This document shows positions 11,001 to 21,600 of a DNA stretch of 64,000 bases, piece after piece. Source of the stretch: Gyrodactylus bullatarudis (lineage: Eukaryota; Platyhelminthes; Monogenea; Gyrodactylidea; Gyrodactylidae). A program made the translations under genes and the position numbers. Under the pieces are notes generated by a model. That model did no database searches. It was not told the DNA's origin and saw only the letters and a program-made list of their open reading frames with translations. Each line of letters opens with the position of its first letter. Positions within the stretch are counted from its first letter, which is position 1. The stretch is taken from assembly GCA_012064415.1 (NCBI GenBank), contig SSNU01000053.1, forward strand, positions 143,489 to 207,488. The letters are read 5' to 3'.

Positions 11001-13054
11001 TAACGAGCTATTTGAGTGACCTTGTCCAAAATCCGTATGGTTGTGGAGAAGACAATGTGGCAATTGTCTATACAAGTGTTTGCGTCTTAGACTACATGTT
11101 CAAGATTGGTGATAGCCTCTCTCATGAAGATATTGATATCATGGATATGGCCAGACATTACATCAAGAGAGGATTCGATCGTCAGTTGAATTTTAGACAC
11201 CCTGATGGATCTTTTTCCGCTTTTGGAAATGTTGATGCTATTGGCTCAACCTGGCTCACAGCTCATGTTCTCGAAGTTTTTGCTAGGGCTACTTCTTTCA
11301 TAAATGCAGATTATCAATTTGAAAAATTACTCTCTGGGTGTTTGGAATATCTTGAGCAAGCATTCGATCCTAAAGTTTGTATCAAGGAAGATGGTATTCT
11401 TGTTTCTGATATTTTCGGTGCTAATATCAATTCACCCAATTCTGATATGATAAATCAAGCAAACATAATTCTAAAAGTTATGAAGTCTCTTTCAATTGCA
11501 AATTCTTGTGAGTACATTTCAGATCATTTGCAAGCGGATCTAACTGAAATTAAAGGATATCTTAACCGTTTATCTAAATGCTTCTTTAAGAACTACATGC
11601 CAAACATAACAATGATTGAAAGTCAAGATATGCCAAGCCTCTTCCTATCTAATTACCTGTATACTATAGCCTTATACTATGGAAAGAATGCTTCTGGAGA
11701 AGCCAACTTTCTTAAATATTTAAATTTATTGAAGGACAGAATTCATGATAGTCGGACACAAAATTCTGATGATTTTGTCGAAACGGTTTCTAACTACCTT
11801 CTAATCAAGAGTATACTCAACGAAAGCTTTGAAAATGTTATAGCGGAAATCAAAATGTTATTGAGTAAACAAACAGCTAATGGGAGTTTTTCTTCTTTGA
11901 GAGATTCTCCCATAGCATTGGATGCTCTATCAAAGTTCACTGCTCCAAAAGTTAAACTAAACAAAACCCTAGAGGTTTATTTATATCCAAATGATGCAAA
12001 GTTACAAATAAATGTTAGTCCTGATAGCATTGAACATCACCAGTTGCTGGATGGTGGAAAGCAGTACGATACATTCAATTCTGTTCGTTGGATTTATGAG
12101 GACTTGGAAGAGAACATTTGCCTATTCACTAAAACATCAGTCTTTTATAATTATGATATGGATTCTTTCAATATCGATCGCAAAAATTATTTTATTCTTA
12201 AAGATGATCTTGAACAAGATGACACAACTTGTCGAAGTTTCACCTATAAATTTTGTATCAAGCAAAATACTACAATAAATTATTCCAGTGGCTTGATCAA
12301 AGTAACAATTGGAATTCCAAGCGGTTATGATATTGACATGGAATACATAAGACTCGAGGGAGATTCAAATGAATCATTGAAGAAGTACGAGATAGATGAA
12401 AGACAGAATTTAATTCTTTTATACTTTAACGGTTTTGTTCGATATCAGACAAATAAGCTATCGCAAGAAAAATGTGTCAAAATAAAATTTGATTTGACAG
12501 CTTTCGTAGGAAATCTACAGGATACAGTTGTAAAGATTGAAGACTTTTACAATCCGAGTTATGAGACAATAAAGTTTTTCAAACCAAAGTACTGCAAGCC
12601 AGAAGAAAATATCGAAACAATAAGAAATCCAGATGAGTATTTAGGTCATATCTTAAATTCAAACGAAGTTCTATGCAAAGTGTATGGCTTGAAGCAGTTT
12701 AGAAAAAAGGCGTTTAAAGAAATCAATCAAAACTTTTGTTACAAAGATACAAGTCTTTCAATCTTGTTTTCATGGCGAATCGGCATTTCAATGAACTTTC
12801 TTCAAAAATCTGTTGGGGTTGAAAAATATATCCTTAGAAATTCGAATATATTCAAAAATTGCTTTAAGCTGGAAAGACTTAAGATGAACCAGGATATAAA
12901 ATTTATTTTTATTCTCGGCAATTCAACAAACCATGTTTACTCAATTGTTGAAGATAACTCAGATTCTTTAGTGAAGAAAGTTGGTCAAATTTTTGAAGAT
13001 GATTCAATATGCGAAGAACTAAAAAATATGGGGAAGAAGGTTTTCGCTGGTTGA
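8042..13054 (+). CDS. Alpha-2-macroglobulin/TEP-like secreted protein A, thioester Gln replaced by Asp, with DSL-like module
   Basis: Single-exon 1670-residue protein. Signal peptide about 1-20 (MLTRCIIFLLMPIILIKALG). Macroglobulin domains follow, with the MG2 start DKPIYRPKE near 145, then a four-Cys module C514, C526, C534, C543 containing LGHYKC and HGPNC. Next is an Arg/Asn-rich bait-like stretch ending in FPEVWFF (761-767), and APDTIS near 790. The thioester domain has PYGCGEDN at 998-1005: Cys1001 is present, but the Gln that forms the internal thioester is Asp1004, so a thioester cannot form by the known chemistry. The thioester-domain signature GSFSAFG ... GSTWLT near 1056 is kept, followed by a receptor-binding-like domain and a Cys-containing C-terminal extension (1518-1670) of unknown type. 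The family traps proteases or opsonises microbes in haemolymph. It is followed by its paralog 233 bp downstream. An intact ORF of this length argues for selection. Confidence 0.93.
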   Translation: MLTRCIIFLLMPIILIKALGSIVEKTENQNSRKTSYPTIIEPSAYILGQRQLTKIIFPIKDKSPKYLHVKIMNEREEICEFDKEPEISKNLASFTFETSIMVDRDIKHNLIDISYKFIDENEEIIDFYTSTLPVVKITPMIILEIDKPIYRPKETINILPIILDSYKNFGLELSRNINCYAKTIEPANIASGDDFKIILHNPTGEKIKVWKNITHHKLEILKYELFDDLIEGDWQLTVEYQEKQIYQKSFMVQHYILPRYLTTIEAVTIPRHVNDSELVLKFCAKYTKGGFIRGTVNVKLTVNSRNFEFIEQLSYNCAWHQLNDLDYKNVKSKKIVSDYLYLYATFEEYGSKETVTKNFDKYFELKHDFNQITELLEEKINQKDFISILRINPINVKNKKFTISSPSNKNMVFIGKVSNNRSTEIVLPKLQKDSIFVLAETKKSEEIYPKNSTQSTKDFVIIEEPQSEINCSQTVKLKIIIEPTTPDFQLTILSNNIRLNWLGVTLTKEDFQICRDRQDILGHYKCNEDNSITCTENFHGPNCMYRRDNTPNFFKYHTGETFLRTSLNLEKKKNQREFLVYDLEIPTNGFIGTELDITFIKYNTGDQNIAQTKYKAKNSKKCQTMSKIVKSSFKFSQSQSVPGENVSLKISILPQKSQDFNHDTICLLKGYDVTLAEFERNKNYIINYQRYIDEIEDRLFIKWKFNYNQRSLMPTGKFSYLPGYFPYNHSLTSGKNYGERLSNAIIRNRNQNRFERVRSNFPEVWFFRLQELAIGQKDKSRREVSISLTAPDTISIFNASSICLSEKNGILVPENLASLTVKKTFFLDIHPPKYLKQSEIVSIPITINIQDVIMMNQTNLIEISISINTDDWDYYGPTFFLFCSNRLNEIIFQTRLMAKRLGKLSIEISGKFINNSKDCNSMNSTKETIFTDKVMREVIVRPQGEVVEQNINIYLCQDETREIILPPIIKDSLRVYVTVSTSHIGLLTSYLSDLVQNPYGCGEDNVAIVYTSVCVLDYMFKIGDSLSHEDIDIMDMARHYIKRGFDRQLNFRHPDGSFSAFGNVDAIGSTWLTAHVLEVFARATSFINADYQFEKLLSGCLEYLEQAFDPKVCIKEDGILVSDIFGANINSPNSDMINQANIILKVMKSLSIANSCEYISDHLQADLTEIKGYLNRLSKCFFKNYMPNITMIESQDMPSLFLSNYLYTIALYYGKNASGEANFLKYLNLLKDRIHDSRTQNSDDFVETVSNYLLIKSILNESFENVIAEIKMLLSKQTANGSFSSLRDSPIALDALSKFTAPKVKLNKTLEVYLYPNDAKLQINVSPDSIEHHQLLDGGKQYDTFNSVRWIYEDLEENICLFTKTSVFYNYDMDSFNIDRKNYFILKDDLEQDDTTCRSFTYKFCIKQNTTINYSSGLIKVTIGIPSGYDIDMEYIRLEGDSNESLKKYEIDERQNLILLYFNGFVRYQTNKLSQEKCVKIKFDLTAFVGNLQDTVVKIEDFYNPSYETIKFFKPKYCKPEENIETIRNPDEYLGHILNSNEVLCKVYGLKQFRKKAFKEINQNFCYKDTSLSILFSWRIGISMNFLQKSVGVEKYILRNSNIFKNCFKLERLKMNQDIKFIFILGNSTNHVYSIVEDNSDSLVKKVGQIFEDDSICEELKNMGKKVFAG

Positions 13055-13119
13055 GTTCGCGATTATTTCGATAGTATTGAACAATCGATTTGAAATGAAA
13101 GTTTTTGCTGTTTGTTGAT

Positions 13120-13125
13120 AATAAA
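13120..13125 (+). terminator. Polyadenylation signal AATAAA after macroglobulin gene A
   Basis: The hexamer lies 66 bp after the stop codon, between genes A and B, and supports separate transcripts. Confidence 0.6.
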
Positions 13126-13235
13126 AATTCAGTTATTCTATACATAAACTATTTTTTTAATTTGATAACATATTTCTGACGAATCAATTTTTTCGTTAAA
13201 ATCTTACATTGTGCGTATTATCATTGGATGGAATA

Positions 13236-13257
13236 ATTATCGTTTTTATCTATAAAT
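13236..13257 (+). promoter_or_regulatory. Candidate core promoter of macroglobulin gene B (TATA box with GATA-like sites)
   Basis: TATAAAT at 13251-13257 sits 31 bp before the ATG at 13288, with ATTATCG at 13236-13242 and TTATCT at 13246-13251 (GATA-factor type cores on the minus strand). A similar ATTATCG plus TTATCT pair lies before gene A at 7960-7976. The position leaves only a very short 5' UTR, so the call is tentative. Confidence 0.35.
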
Positions 13258-13287
13258 CGAGCTTTGATTAAACAAACTATTAAAAAG

Positions 13288-16200
13288 ATGATAATCTCTC
13301 AAATACTTTTCTTTTTCATTTTATTGAACTATGGGGTTCAAGGATCTTTCGGATTCCTGCCTGAATTCGAAACAAACATAACACTTATTAGCCCATCAAA
13401 ATTAATCGTTGGTGTCGAACAGAGATCCAAGGTATTTATTGAAAAATCTAAATTCCCTAATGCCGCTAAAGTTAAACTCTCGATATTAGTTGACGATGCA
13501 GCTCTTTGTACGCTCGAGAAAGAATTATCATCTTCAATATTTGACGATAATTTTCTGGAAGCATCAATTGATCACACTGTTGTACACGACTCAAAAGAAG
13601 GATCAAATATAAAATTGGAAATAATCTCAGACACTGAAAATACTCTTGAGGAAAGAACAAAGTATTCGTCAATCTCCTACATAAATCCTGAATATAAGCT
13701 ACTTACGGACAAACCTATTTACCGTCCAGGAGAGAAAATAAAATTTTTCATTATGAAAATAGATCCGTACAAAGATTATGTTGTTGCCCAAACAAATCCT
13801 GTTAACTGTCGTCTTGAAAAGAGTACACTAGAGCGATTTCCAGTATTCTCGAATAAAATTACAATAATTTTGAAAGATGAAAAACAACAAACAATAAAAG
13901 TCTGGAGAGATATTTCTGACGGAAATCTTCAGGTTCTTGACTATGAGTTGAGCAAAGACTCCGGAGAAGGAAATTTCAACTTTTATCGACTTGATAATAA
14001 CGGAAATGAAGTCAACATTGGCTATGTAAAAGTTGAGCATTTTGTCTTGCCTAGGTTTACCGGCTCAGTTAAAATACTCAAAGTCCCTGAAAATAGAGAG
14101 AACGGGGAAATTGAAATTAATGTCTGCGCAAAATACACTAATGGAGGAATATTTTTTGGATCAGCAAACGTTTCCATAAACTATTTTGACTATAGAAATG
14201 TCAACAAAGATAATTTTGTCAAACTTGAGGGAGATTGTACTTTGGCCAAAATACCATATAAAGAGACTAAACGACCTGTTGATATGGGCTTTAACATTTG
14301 GAGGCCAGATAGAACATTTAAAATAAAAGCAATCATTCAAGAAATGGGCACAAATATTACCATTACAGTCGAAGATGAAAAGTTTGATTCGGAAGTGAAG
14401 CCAAAATTTGTCGAAAAACTAGCAAAAGTTGGACCATTTCCAACTGAATTAATCATCTCAGCTAAACCAAATGAAAACGCAACTAAATTTTTGATTGAGT
14501 CAGTTTATAATGATGTCAGTTACCATGGAACCTTCGAAGACAAACAACAGAGAATCCTTCTACCTTCTGCTAATAATCTCATTATTACTATAATTAACGA
14601 AAAGGGTCAGAATGTCACCAAAACTCATATAACTACTCAAAGCTTTTCTTATCAGAAGCCAAAATATTGGACAATTTATCCTAATGACGAATCTCAGTAC
14701 ATGGACGAAAAGTGTCCTGACGAGCTTGTATACAAAGTCATGAGAAATTCAAACTCATCAATTAAAGCTCTTAAAATCTTATCATCGCAGAGTAATTTGA
14801 ATTTCAAAGAGTTAGAATTCACCTTAACGAAAATGGAATGCAAAGATCGTGATGATCAGTTCGGACATTACAAGTGTCAAGAAGATGGAAAAATTCTTTG
14901 CCTACCTGGATGGACCGGAGGAAACTGCATGATTAAGAAATGCAAAGATGAAACTGATTCATCTTTTTGCTCATTCGAAGAGGCAAACGAGCCAAAGGTA
15001 TTGAACTTGTTCGTAGATGAAATAAAAATTCCTATGAAAAATTTTCTCGGTGCAAAAGCTAAATTCTTTCTCTATTCGGTGGAAAATAACACAGTCTCCT
15101 CGGAAAATATTGTCATTGAAAAGATGAAAAATTGCTTGACGAATACTGATAAAAAGATGAAAGATGCTAGTTTCAAATTCAATTACGGCACTCGTCTTCC
15201 AGGAGAGAAAATCGATCTTCAACTTGGTATTAAGGGAATAATGACTAATGAACTTAACGGGAAATGTCTTTTGAATATTTATGACAAATCGTTAGAAAAC
15301 TTTTTCAGCACAGAACAAAAGAATCGATTCAATCATGAAGATTTCTTCAATTACCTCAATAATGAACTAAATGATATGATTTCATTCGATTACAACAATG
15401 ACATTATCGTTCCTCGATATCATTACGCAAATTTTGAATATTCCCTTAAAGCTTATGATTATGATGACCAAAATGCTGTTGATAAGGATAGCTCAAATGT
15501 AGACAAAAAAGTTCGACAATTTTTCCCTGAATCCTGGATATTCCAATTTGTCGAGATGAAGAAGCTCGAAAGTAATGATTTTGGTTTTAGTGAGAATTTA
15601 GTGGCACCTGACACAATTACATCTTTCGACGCTAAAACAGTGTGCTTCATAGAAGAAGAAGGTATTTTCATCCCAAAAGATGAACCAACTTTTGTTGTCA
15701 ATAAAGATTTCCATGTTGAACTTCAATTGCCAAAGTTTCTTGTTCGGAACGAGTCAACACAGGTTCCCTTATCCATCTTTTTCGAGAATGCACAGACGAA
15801 AAGCAAAGCAAATTTTGTAATAGTAAAATTCGAGTACGAAAAAGAAGAAATGAGTCTCCTTGGTGTCAAAGAGTTTGAATACTGCTCAAATTTACTTGAA
15901 AAAAACAAAAACAATGTAGTCTATTTAAGCATAAAAGCATTGAAACCTGCTGTCACCAATATAACAATATATGCCCAGGCAGTTGTCAACTCAAAGAAGT
16001 GTATGAAGGAAGAAAACAAAGAACCTGAAGTAATCTTAAAGGATACTGTGATTAAACAAATTATTGTTAAGCCAGAAGGAGAGGTTGAAGAAATCACTCG
16101 AACCCATCTTCTTTGTGGTGCAGCTAAAAGAGTGGAGATAAAAACAGATGAAATTAAAGATTTCGTCCCCGAATCGGCAAGATTTTACTCTACTCTATCA

Positions 16201-18246
16201 ACAGACTCTTTAGGCATGTCAACAGGAAATCTAGGTAACTTGGTGAAAAAGCCCTATGGATGTGGAGAACAAAATCTTGCAGCTGTTTATCCTAGTGTTA
16301 GTGTCTTGGAATATTTAGACATGTATAACATTGAAGATGAAGGATCAGAAAAGCTTAAGGAGAAAACGAAAAACTACATCATTCTTGGATACAACAGAGA
16401 AATGACATTTAGGCATGCTGATGGATCCTTTTCAGCTTTCGGCCAAAGGGATGAACATGGCTCCACCTGGCTCACTTGTCATGTTATCGAAGTATTTTCA
16501 AGAGCAAGAAATCTCATCGATCCTGAATTCAGCATGAATGAAATGCTCGACAGCGCTTACAATTACATCAAGAAATCCTACAATGAGAAAGTATGTATAA
16601 CTGAAAAGGGAAAACTATTCGATAATCCCTTCAAGTTCCTAAAGAATGACAAGGCTGAAATACAGGAAAATCTTTCAAACTCCCTAAAGGCTGTTAGATC
16701 GTTATATTTCTATTACGAAATGCAAGAAAACATGGAAGCCAAAAATCTTGATGAGATCAAGGAAACTCTCGAGATGACAATGGACTGCATCAGAAAAAGG
16801 TACGAAGATCTAGGCATTGAAGATATGCAGCCTATTCTATTGGCTGAGTATGCTTACACAATGGCCCTATTGGAGTCTGATAAAGATAAAGAACTCCTTG
16901 ATAAGCAAGTAGAGAAGCTCAAGAAACTTGTCAATCGTGCCCTTGAATTGGAAAAGTATAACTATCAAGATAGATCCATAGAAGTAATTGCCTACTACCT
17001 CTTGATAAAAAATATTTCAAAGACTCCTGTTAATGATGTTCTCAGAGAGATTGAATGGCTCCTGCTTCAGCAGAATAGCAATGGTGGATATTATACGACG
17101 ACAATTGCAGTATTAGCAATCGATGCTCTTTCAAAGTACAAAATTAAAAACATTCCTGAAAGTTCTCAGGTGACAATTAAATTAGGACACGCCAATCTCT
17201 CAAAGAAAGTGAAATTAGGCAAAGGAGACATCGAGAGAGTACAGTTGATAGAGAATTCTTTTATTCCTGATAAAATCGAATTTCAGTATAATTTCCAGAG
17301 TGATAAAGAGGACAGCTGTGTTCTTGCAAAAAGCTCCGTCATGTACAATCGCATGAGTGCAAAAAACCAAGGAAAAATTTTCGATATTACTTTGATGACA
17401 AGTAAGAAAGAGAAAGTTTGCCAACTATCCTATGACTTCTGTGTCAACCAATTAGTTGAAGAGGAAACAGGAATGCTTCTAGCTTCCTTAACTATTCCTA
17501 CTGGATATTCTTTAGATGAAAAATCAATTTCATATGAAAAGAATCAAACATCTCCTATGAAACATGAAAACAATGAGGCTTTAGGCAAAGTCTATTTTTA
17601 TTTCAATGGATTTGAAAAGAGTAAAGGGCTTTCAAAAAGATGTGCTAAACTTAGCTTGAATTTGGAATTCAACATGAAAGAGGTCGCCCAGACTGAATTA
17701 AAGGTGGAAGATTATTACGAGCCAAAAGTTAGTGCCAGTGTTACGCACAAACCAGAAGAATGTACCAAGCTTACATCTGGAAAGATTGAAGACTATGATG
17801 AAATGATACCGAGAATCTTTAATGAAACCCATCTTGCTTGTGAACAAAATGATTTTGGCTCCGATATTGCTAAAAGTACCAAGGAATTGCTTTGCCAAGA
17901 GGAAAAGGTTGTCTATTTCCTCGGTGATTTGGGTAATGGGGAAGCGAAATTCTATCAAATTTCATCTATGAAAGGAGTGAAAAAGTTTGACATTCAAAAC
18001 TTTGACTCTAATGTCATAAAAGTATGCTCCAAAAAAGAAAAAGAACTCGATGACAGTGTAAGACTGGTTTTGATTCATGAAAATTATAATGTTGAATCAG
18101 ATAAATTCCTAAATGCAGTTACAATTAGTGGTTCAAAATCAGACTTGACAAAAACTCTGAAGAGCTCCTTCAAAATAGATGCAGATTCATGTCAAAGCTT
18201 TGAAAAACTCTTTGAGATTATCCAGGAAGTTTTGGGGAAATTTTAA
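13288..18246 (+). CDS. Alpha-2-macroglobulin/thioester-containing protein B with canonical thioester and DSL-like module
   Basis: Single-exon 1652-residue secreted protein. The start is the ATG at 13288, giving a clean signal peptide ([20 protein letters not shown]); the open frame continues upstream only from TTG. MG2 starts at [10 protein letters not shown], about 140. The four-Cys module C518, C530, C538, C547 reads [13 protein letters not shown] then [11 protein letters not shown], which matches the second half of the DSL domain of Notch ligands in Cys spacing and key residues. The bait region ends in [12 protein letters not shown] (about 740-750), with a dibasic/Arg site open to proteases. 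APDTITSF follows. The thioester is canonical, PYGCGEQN at 989-996 (Cys992-Gln995), with GSFSAFG ... GSTWLT near 1046. A C-terminal extension 1492-1652 has several Cys. This is the only copy of the three expected to bind targets covalently. It lies in tandem between A and C. Confidence 0.95.
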   Translation: MIISQILFFFILLNYGVQGSFGFLPEFETNITLISPSKLIVGVEQRSKVFIEKSKFPNAAKVKLSILVDDAALCTLEKELSSSIFDDNFLEASIDHTVVHDSKEGSNIKLEIISDTENTLEERTKYSSISYINPEYKLLTDKPIYRPGEKIKFFIMKIDPYKDYVVAQTNPVNCRLEKSTLERFPVFSNKITIILKDEKQQTIKVWRDISDGNLQVLDYELSKDSGEGNFNFYRLDNNGNEVNIGYVKVEHFVLPRFTGSVKILKVPENRENGEIEINVCAKYTNGGIFFGSANVSINYFDYRNVNKDNFVKLEGDCTLAKIPYKETKRPVDMGFNIWRPDRTFKIKAIIQEMGTNITITVEDEKFDSEVKPKFVEKLAKVGPFPTELIISAKPNENATKFLIESVYNDVSYHGTFEDKQQRILLPSANNLIITIINEKGQNVTKTHITTQSFSYQKPKYWTIYPNDESQYMDEKCPDELVYKVMRNSNSSIKALKILSSQSNLNFKELEFTLTKMECKDRDDQFGHYKCQEDGKILCLPGWTGGNCMIKKCKDETDSSFCSFEEANEPKVLNLFVDEIKIPMKNFLGAKAKFFLYSVENNTVSSENIVIEKMKNCLTNTDKKMKDASFKFNYGTRLPGEKIDLQLGIKGIMTNELNGKCLLNIYDKSLENFFSTEQKNRFNHEDFFNYLNNELNDMISFDYNNDIIVPRYHYANFEYSLKAYDYDDQNAVDKDSSNVDKKVRQFFPESWIFQFVEMKKLESNDFGFSENLVAPDTITSFDAKTVCFIEEEGIFIPKDEPTFVVNKDFHVELQLPKFLVRNESTQVPLSIFFENAQTKSKANFVIVKFEYEKEEMSLLGVKEFEYCSNLLEKNKNNVVYLSIKALKPAVTNITIYAQAVVNSKKCMKEENKEPEVILKDTVIKQIIVKPEGEVEEITRTHLLCGAAKRVEIKTDEIKDFVPESARFYSTLSTDSLGMSTGNLGNLVKKPYGCGEQNLAAVYPSVSVLEYLDMYNIEDEGSEKLKEKTKNYIILGYNREMTFRHADGSFSAFGQRDEHGSTWLTCHVIEVFSRARNLIDPEFSMNEMLDSAYNYIKKSYNEKVCITEKGKLFDNPFKFLKNDKAEIQENLSNSLKAVRSLYFYYEMQENMEAKNLDEIKETLEMTMDCIRKRYEDLGIEDMQPILLAEYAYTMALLESDKDKELLDKQVEKLKKLVNRALELEKYNYQDRSIEVIAYYLLIKNISKTPVNDVLREIEWLLLQQNSNGGYYTTTIAVLAIDALSKYKIKNIPESSQVTIKLGHANLSKKVKLGKGDIERVQLIENSFIPDKIEFQYNFQSDKEDSCVLAKSSVMYNRMSAKNQGKIFDITLMTSKKEKVCQLSYDFCVNQLVEEETGMLLASLTIPTGYSLDEKSISYEKNQTSPMKHENNEALGKVYFYFNGFEKSKGLSKRCAKLSLNLEFNMKEVAQTELKVEDYYEPKVSASVTHKPEECTKLTSGKIEDYDEMIPRIFNETHLACEQNDFGSDIAKSTKELLCQEEKVVYFLGDLGNGEAKFYQISSMKGVKKFDIQNFDSNVIKVCSKKEKELDDSVRLVLIHENYNVESDKFLNAVTISGSKSDLTKTLKSSFKIDADSCQSFEKLFEIIQEVLGKF

Positions 18247-18284
18247 TACACAATAACCATCATCAGAATTAATGTTAACATTTA

Positions 18285-18290
18285 AATAAA
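18285..18290 (+). terminator. Polyadenylation signal AATAAA after macroglobulin gene B
   Basis: The hexamer lies 39 bp after the stop codon and 358 bp before the next start codon. Confidence 0.6.
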
Positions 18291-18580
18291 AATACATTCA
18301 AATTGCACTAATTTTTTTAAGTTGGAGACATGTCTGAAAATACAGTATCATCAAAATATCAGACGTTAGTACGAACTGTTCGAATACACTTTAACCAGTT
18401 TCAATGAAATAGGGTTTCTGAAGAACAATAGAACTCTTGAGAAATCAATGAACGAAAAAGTGTCTGAATCAAATTATGTAAGAGTCGGAAAAAGCATTAA
18501 CTATGGGATATGAACTTTAGATATTTTCTTGTTCACTTTAAAATATTCTCCTGATTATTGTTGTAACCAATAGAAATCAT

Positions 18581-18587
18581 TATATAG
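18581..18587 (+). promoter_or_regulatory. Candidate TATA box of macroglobulin gene C
   Basis: TATATAG lies 61 bp before the ATG at 18648, a distance that would place the start site about 35 bp before the start codon. Support is positional only. Confidence 0.3.
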
Positions 18588-18647
18588 TTTACACCAGGAA
18601 TATTTAAAGATATATCATCTTTCTTTTGAATACTACCAAGCATTGAA

Positions 18648-21600
18648 ATGCCGAAATTCATATTAATCTTTACAATTCTTTCAATACATAAAATTTATTC
18701 CCAAGTTAATCTATTGCATGGAAAAATTCGGAATAACCTTCCAGAATATCTCTTCCCAGGTTATAAGACTACTGGCCATTTCAAATATGAAATTCCAGAA
18801 GAGATTTTTGAAAACTCTCTCTTTTTAACGTACTATCTACAATCGGACTACATTGACTTGTGCCAAGAAACTATTGAAATGGAACGAACTTCTTCTTTAA
18901 CATATCATGGAGATTTCGAAATAAATTTCATCGAAAATTTGGTTAAGAATCCTGTTCTCAAAGTGGAGGTTCGAGATTCGAACAAAACACTACTCGATAG
19001 ATATTATAAAAATATAAAGTTATTCCCGATTAAAAGTATCGTAAAAGTTATTCCAAACAAGCCAGTCTATGGGTTGGGAGAAAATATGCATTTTACCCTG
19101 GTGCAAATACTACCAGAAAATTTTCTACATTTAGCTCCCATAAGTAATACTAGCTCTTGTGACCTTTCTGCTAATGTTCATTCTAATCAAACCGTTATTA
19201 TAATCAACTTGTACGATTCAAATGATGACCTAAAAAACCAATGGAAAATAGTTGCAGCAAGTAACACAGAAGAGTCGATCAAAAATTATAAATTCCAAAT
19301 AGAGCATGACTATAAAACTGGAGTTTGGCGTCTTGAAGTCCAAATCGATGGACAAGTTGTAGATTCTGAAACATTCACAGTTAATTACAATTACAAAAGA
19401 GTTAGTTTTGATGTTTCCCTAAATGAGAGTCAATACAATGAAAATGAAATTGAACTCAGAATGTGTACATTTCAGTTTATTGGTTCAGTATTATCTGGAA
19501 GGGTTTGCGCCGAATTTAAGGATGGAAAATCTTCAAGATTAAAATGTCAAGAGTTTAAAGAAACTTCGAAAAGTACATGCACTCTCGTTATAAAGGAATT
19601 TCCTCCAGAATATTCTTACGGGGCGACAATGTTCCCCAAGAAGTTCACAGTTGATGCTTACTTGTTTTCCTCTACTCTGATAAAGCCGATAATGAAATCC
19701 GCTCATTATTTCAAACTATCAAGCGATATTATATTTGAGGATGAAGACTTGGAGCTTGATCGTAATTTGCCCAAACTTTTGCGAATCAGAAGTGAACGAG
19801 AAAATGATGCTTTCGAATTTGAAATCTCCGATTTTTTAAGTGCCAAATACTTCAAAATTACTGGTGGGATTCGAAACGAACCAGTTGAATTGATTTTACC
19901 ACCATGGTCTCCAAAGTTAGTCTTTCATTATAAGAATACCAAATCAAAGTTTATTTATAATGACAAAATATTCAAAGCAAAACCTCAGAGTGAAAAATGG
20001 AATCTTTGGCCTTCGGACAGATACAAACTTGACAAAGATCAATGCATTGATGAAGATTTTAATATTCAAATAATCTCCTCTCAGTCTTTAAGTGCCAAAG
20101 TGTTATTAATAGGAAATATTTATGAAAAGGATAGAGATTTTGTTCAAAGGGTTCGTATAAAGCCTCATCCTCCTTGCTCTCCGGCTCATGATATTGGTGG
20201 TGGAAATTTCTTTTGTGTGAATTCCAATAAATTTGAATGCTTTGAAAAATTCACTGGGCCCAATTGTCTCTATGAAAAGTGCTCATATGATTCTGCAAAA
20301 GAAAAAATTTGTGTAAAAAATAATGAGATGCTCGATCCAACAACGCAGTCCTTCTATCATTACTCAATCAGTATTAATCTCTCAAAAGTAAATAATTCTA
20401 TTGTTTATGGAACCATAAAGATAGAGGATGAGAATGACGTGCGAAAATTTGTCATTGAAAATATCAGAAAATGCATTAGTCAACCAAAGAAGAAGGGAAT
20501 CAAAGTTTATGACTGTGTTGAATCGGAGGGTTATCAACATTTGGATGAAATTATACAAAATGCCAAAATCCAACGAATTGAAGAATATATGGAAAAATCA
20601 CAGAGGAAGAATGATATCATCCATTTGAAAAATGCCTATGATCTCCCACGGAACTATGAACTGAGATATGACAGTAAATTGGATGCCTATATCAAGTATT
20701 TTCAAACAGCAAAACAATTCAATGAGAATCGGTCCAAAGAGAGAATTACCGAGAAGCCTGTTGAGCCAGATTTCCATTCAGACAATTTAGTTAGTTATAA
20801 TATTTGTAAAAGGCTTGATGATAACTCTATTGAGGTGACACAAAGAGTATCTGAAGAATTTTCCTTATCAGATTGCATTTTAGATTTTAATTTACCAGAA
20901 TCAGTTAATATCAACGAAGTCATAACAGCTCCATTGGTATTGAATTTGGAAATTCTACGAAAAAATTTTAGATTTGCTCTCTTGGAGATGGTCCTCAGTA
21001 ATACGGACGGTCGCCACGATATTCAACCAAAAAAAATTGTTTATTGTGTCAGCTCGAATGATGTGGAGAAGAAATTTAACTTCAATTTATTTATGAACAC
21101 TACAGGCCAGAATGATTATAAACTCAACTTGAATTTACATTCGAATCACAAGGCCTGTCTCTATGAGAAAGATAGACAGCTCGAAGAATCAAATTTCATC
21201 TCAACAACGATGAGATATTCGGTAAATGTTTTTGACATTGAAACAGAAATCGAATATAAAAATTATTGTAACTCGGTGAGGATAGAAAAATTAAAGTCAA
21301 ATATTTATTCAAATATTCCAAAGGAGCTTATCAAACTCAATATCGCTGATTTCAAATGTAACATAGAGACACTCGAAGTCTATTTGTCAACTTTGGCCTA
21401 TTTGAAGAGTCATGACTTTTTCGAGTTCACAAAAACCAAAGAAAATGCAATGGAAAGTCTTGAAAAGTGTTTTGAAGACTTGAAAATGTCTGTTCATACT
21501 CGTATTAAACTATTTAACATAGTAAATTTGTACAATGACCTGGATCTGTTTGACACCAATTCAATTAAACCAAGAGCCGATGATGAACTAACAACTGATA

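Noticed and set aside
13264..13287. Upstream start (TTG) for macroglobulin B
   Set aside because: Not an ATG; starting at the ATG 13288 gives a proper signal peptide.
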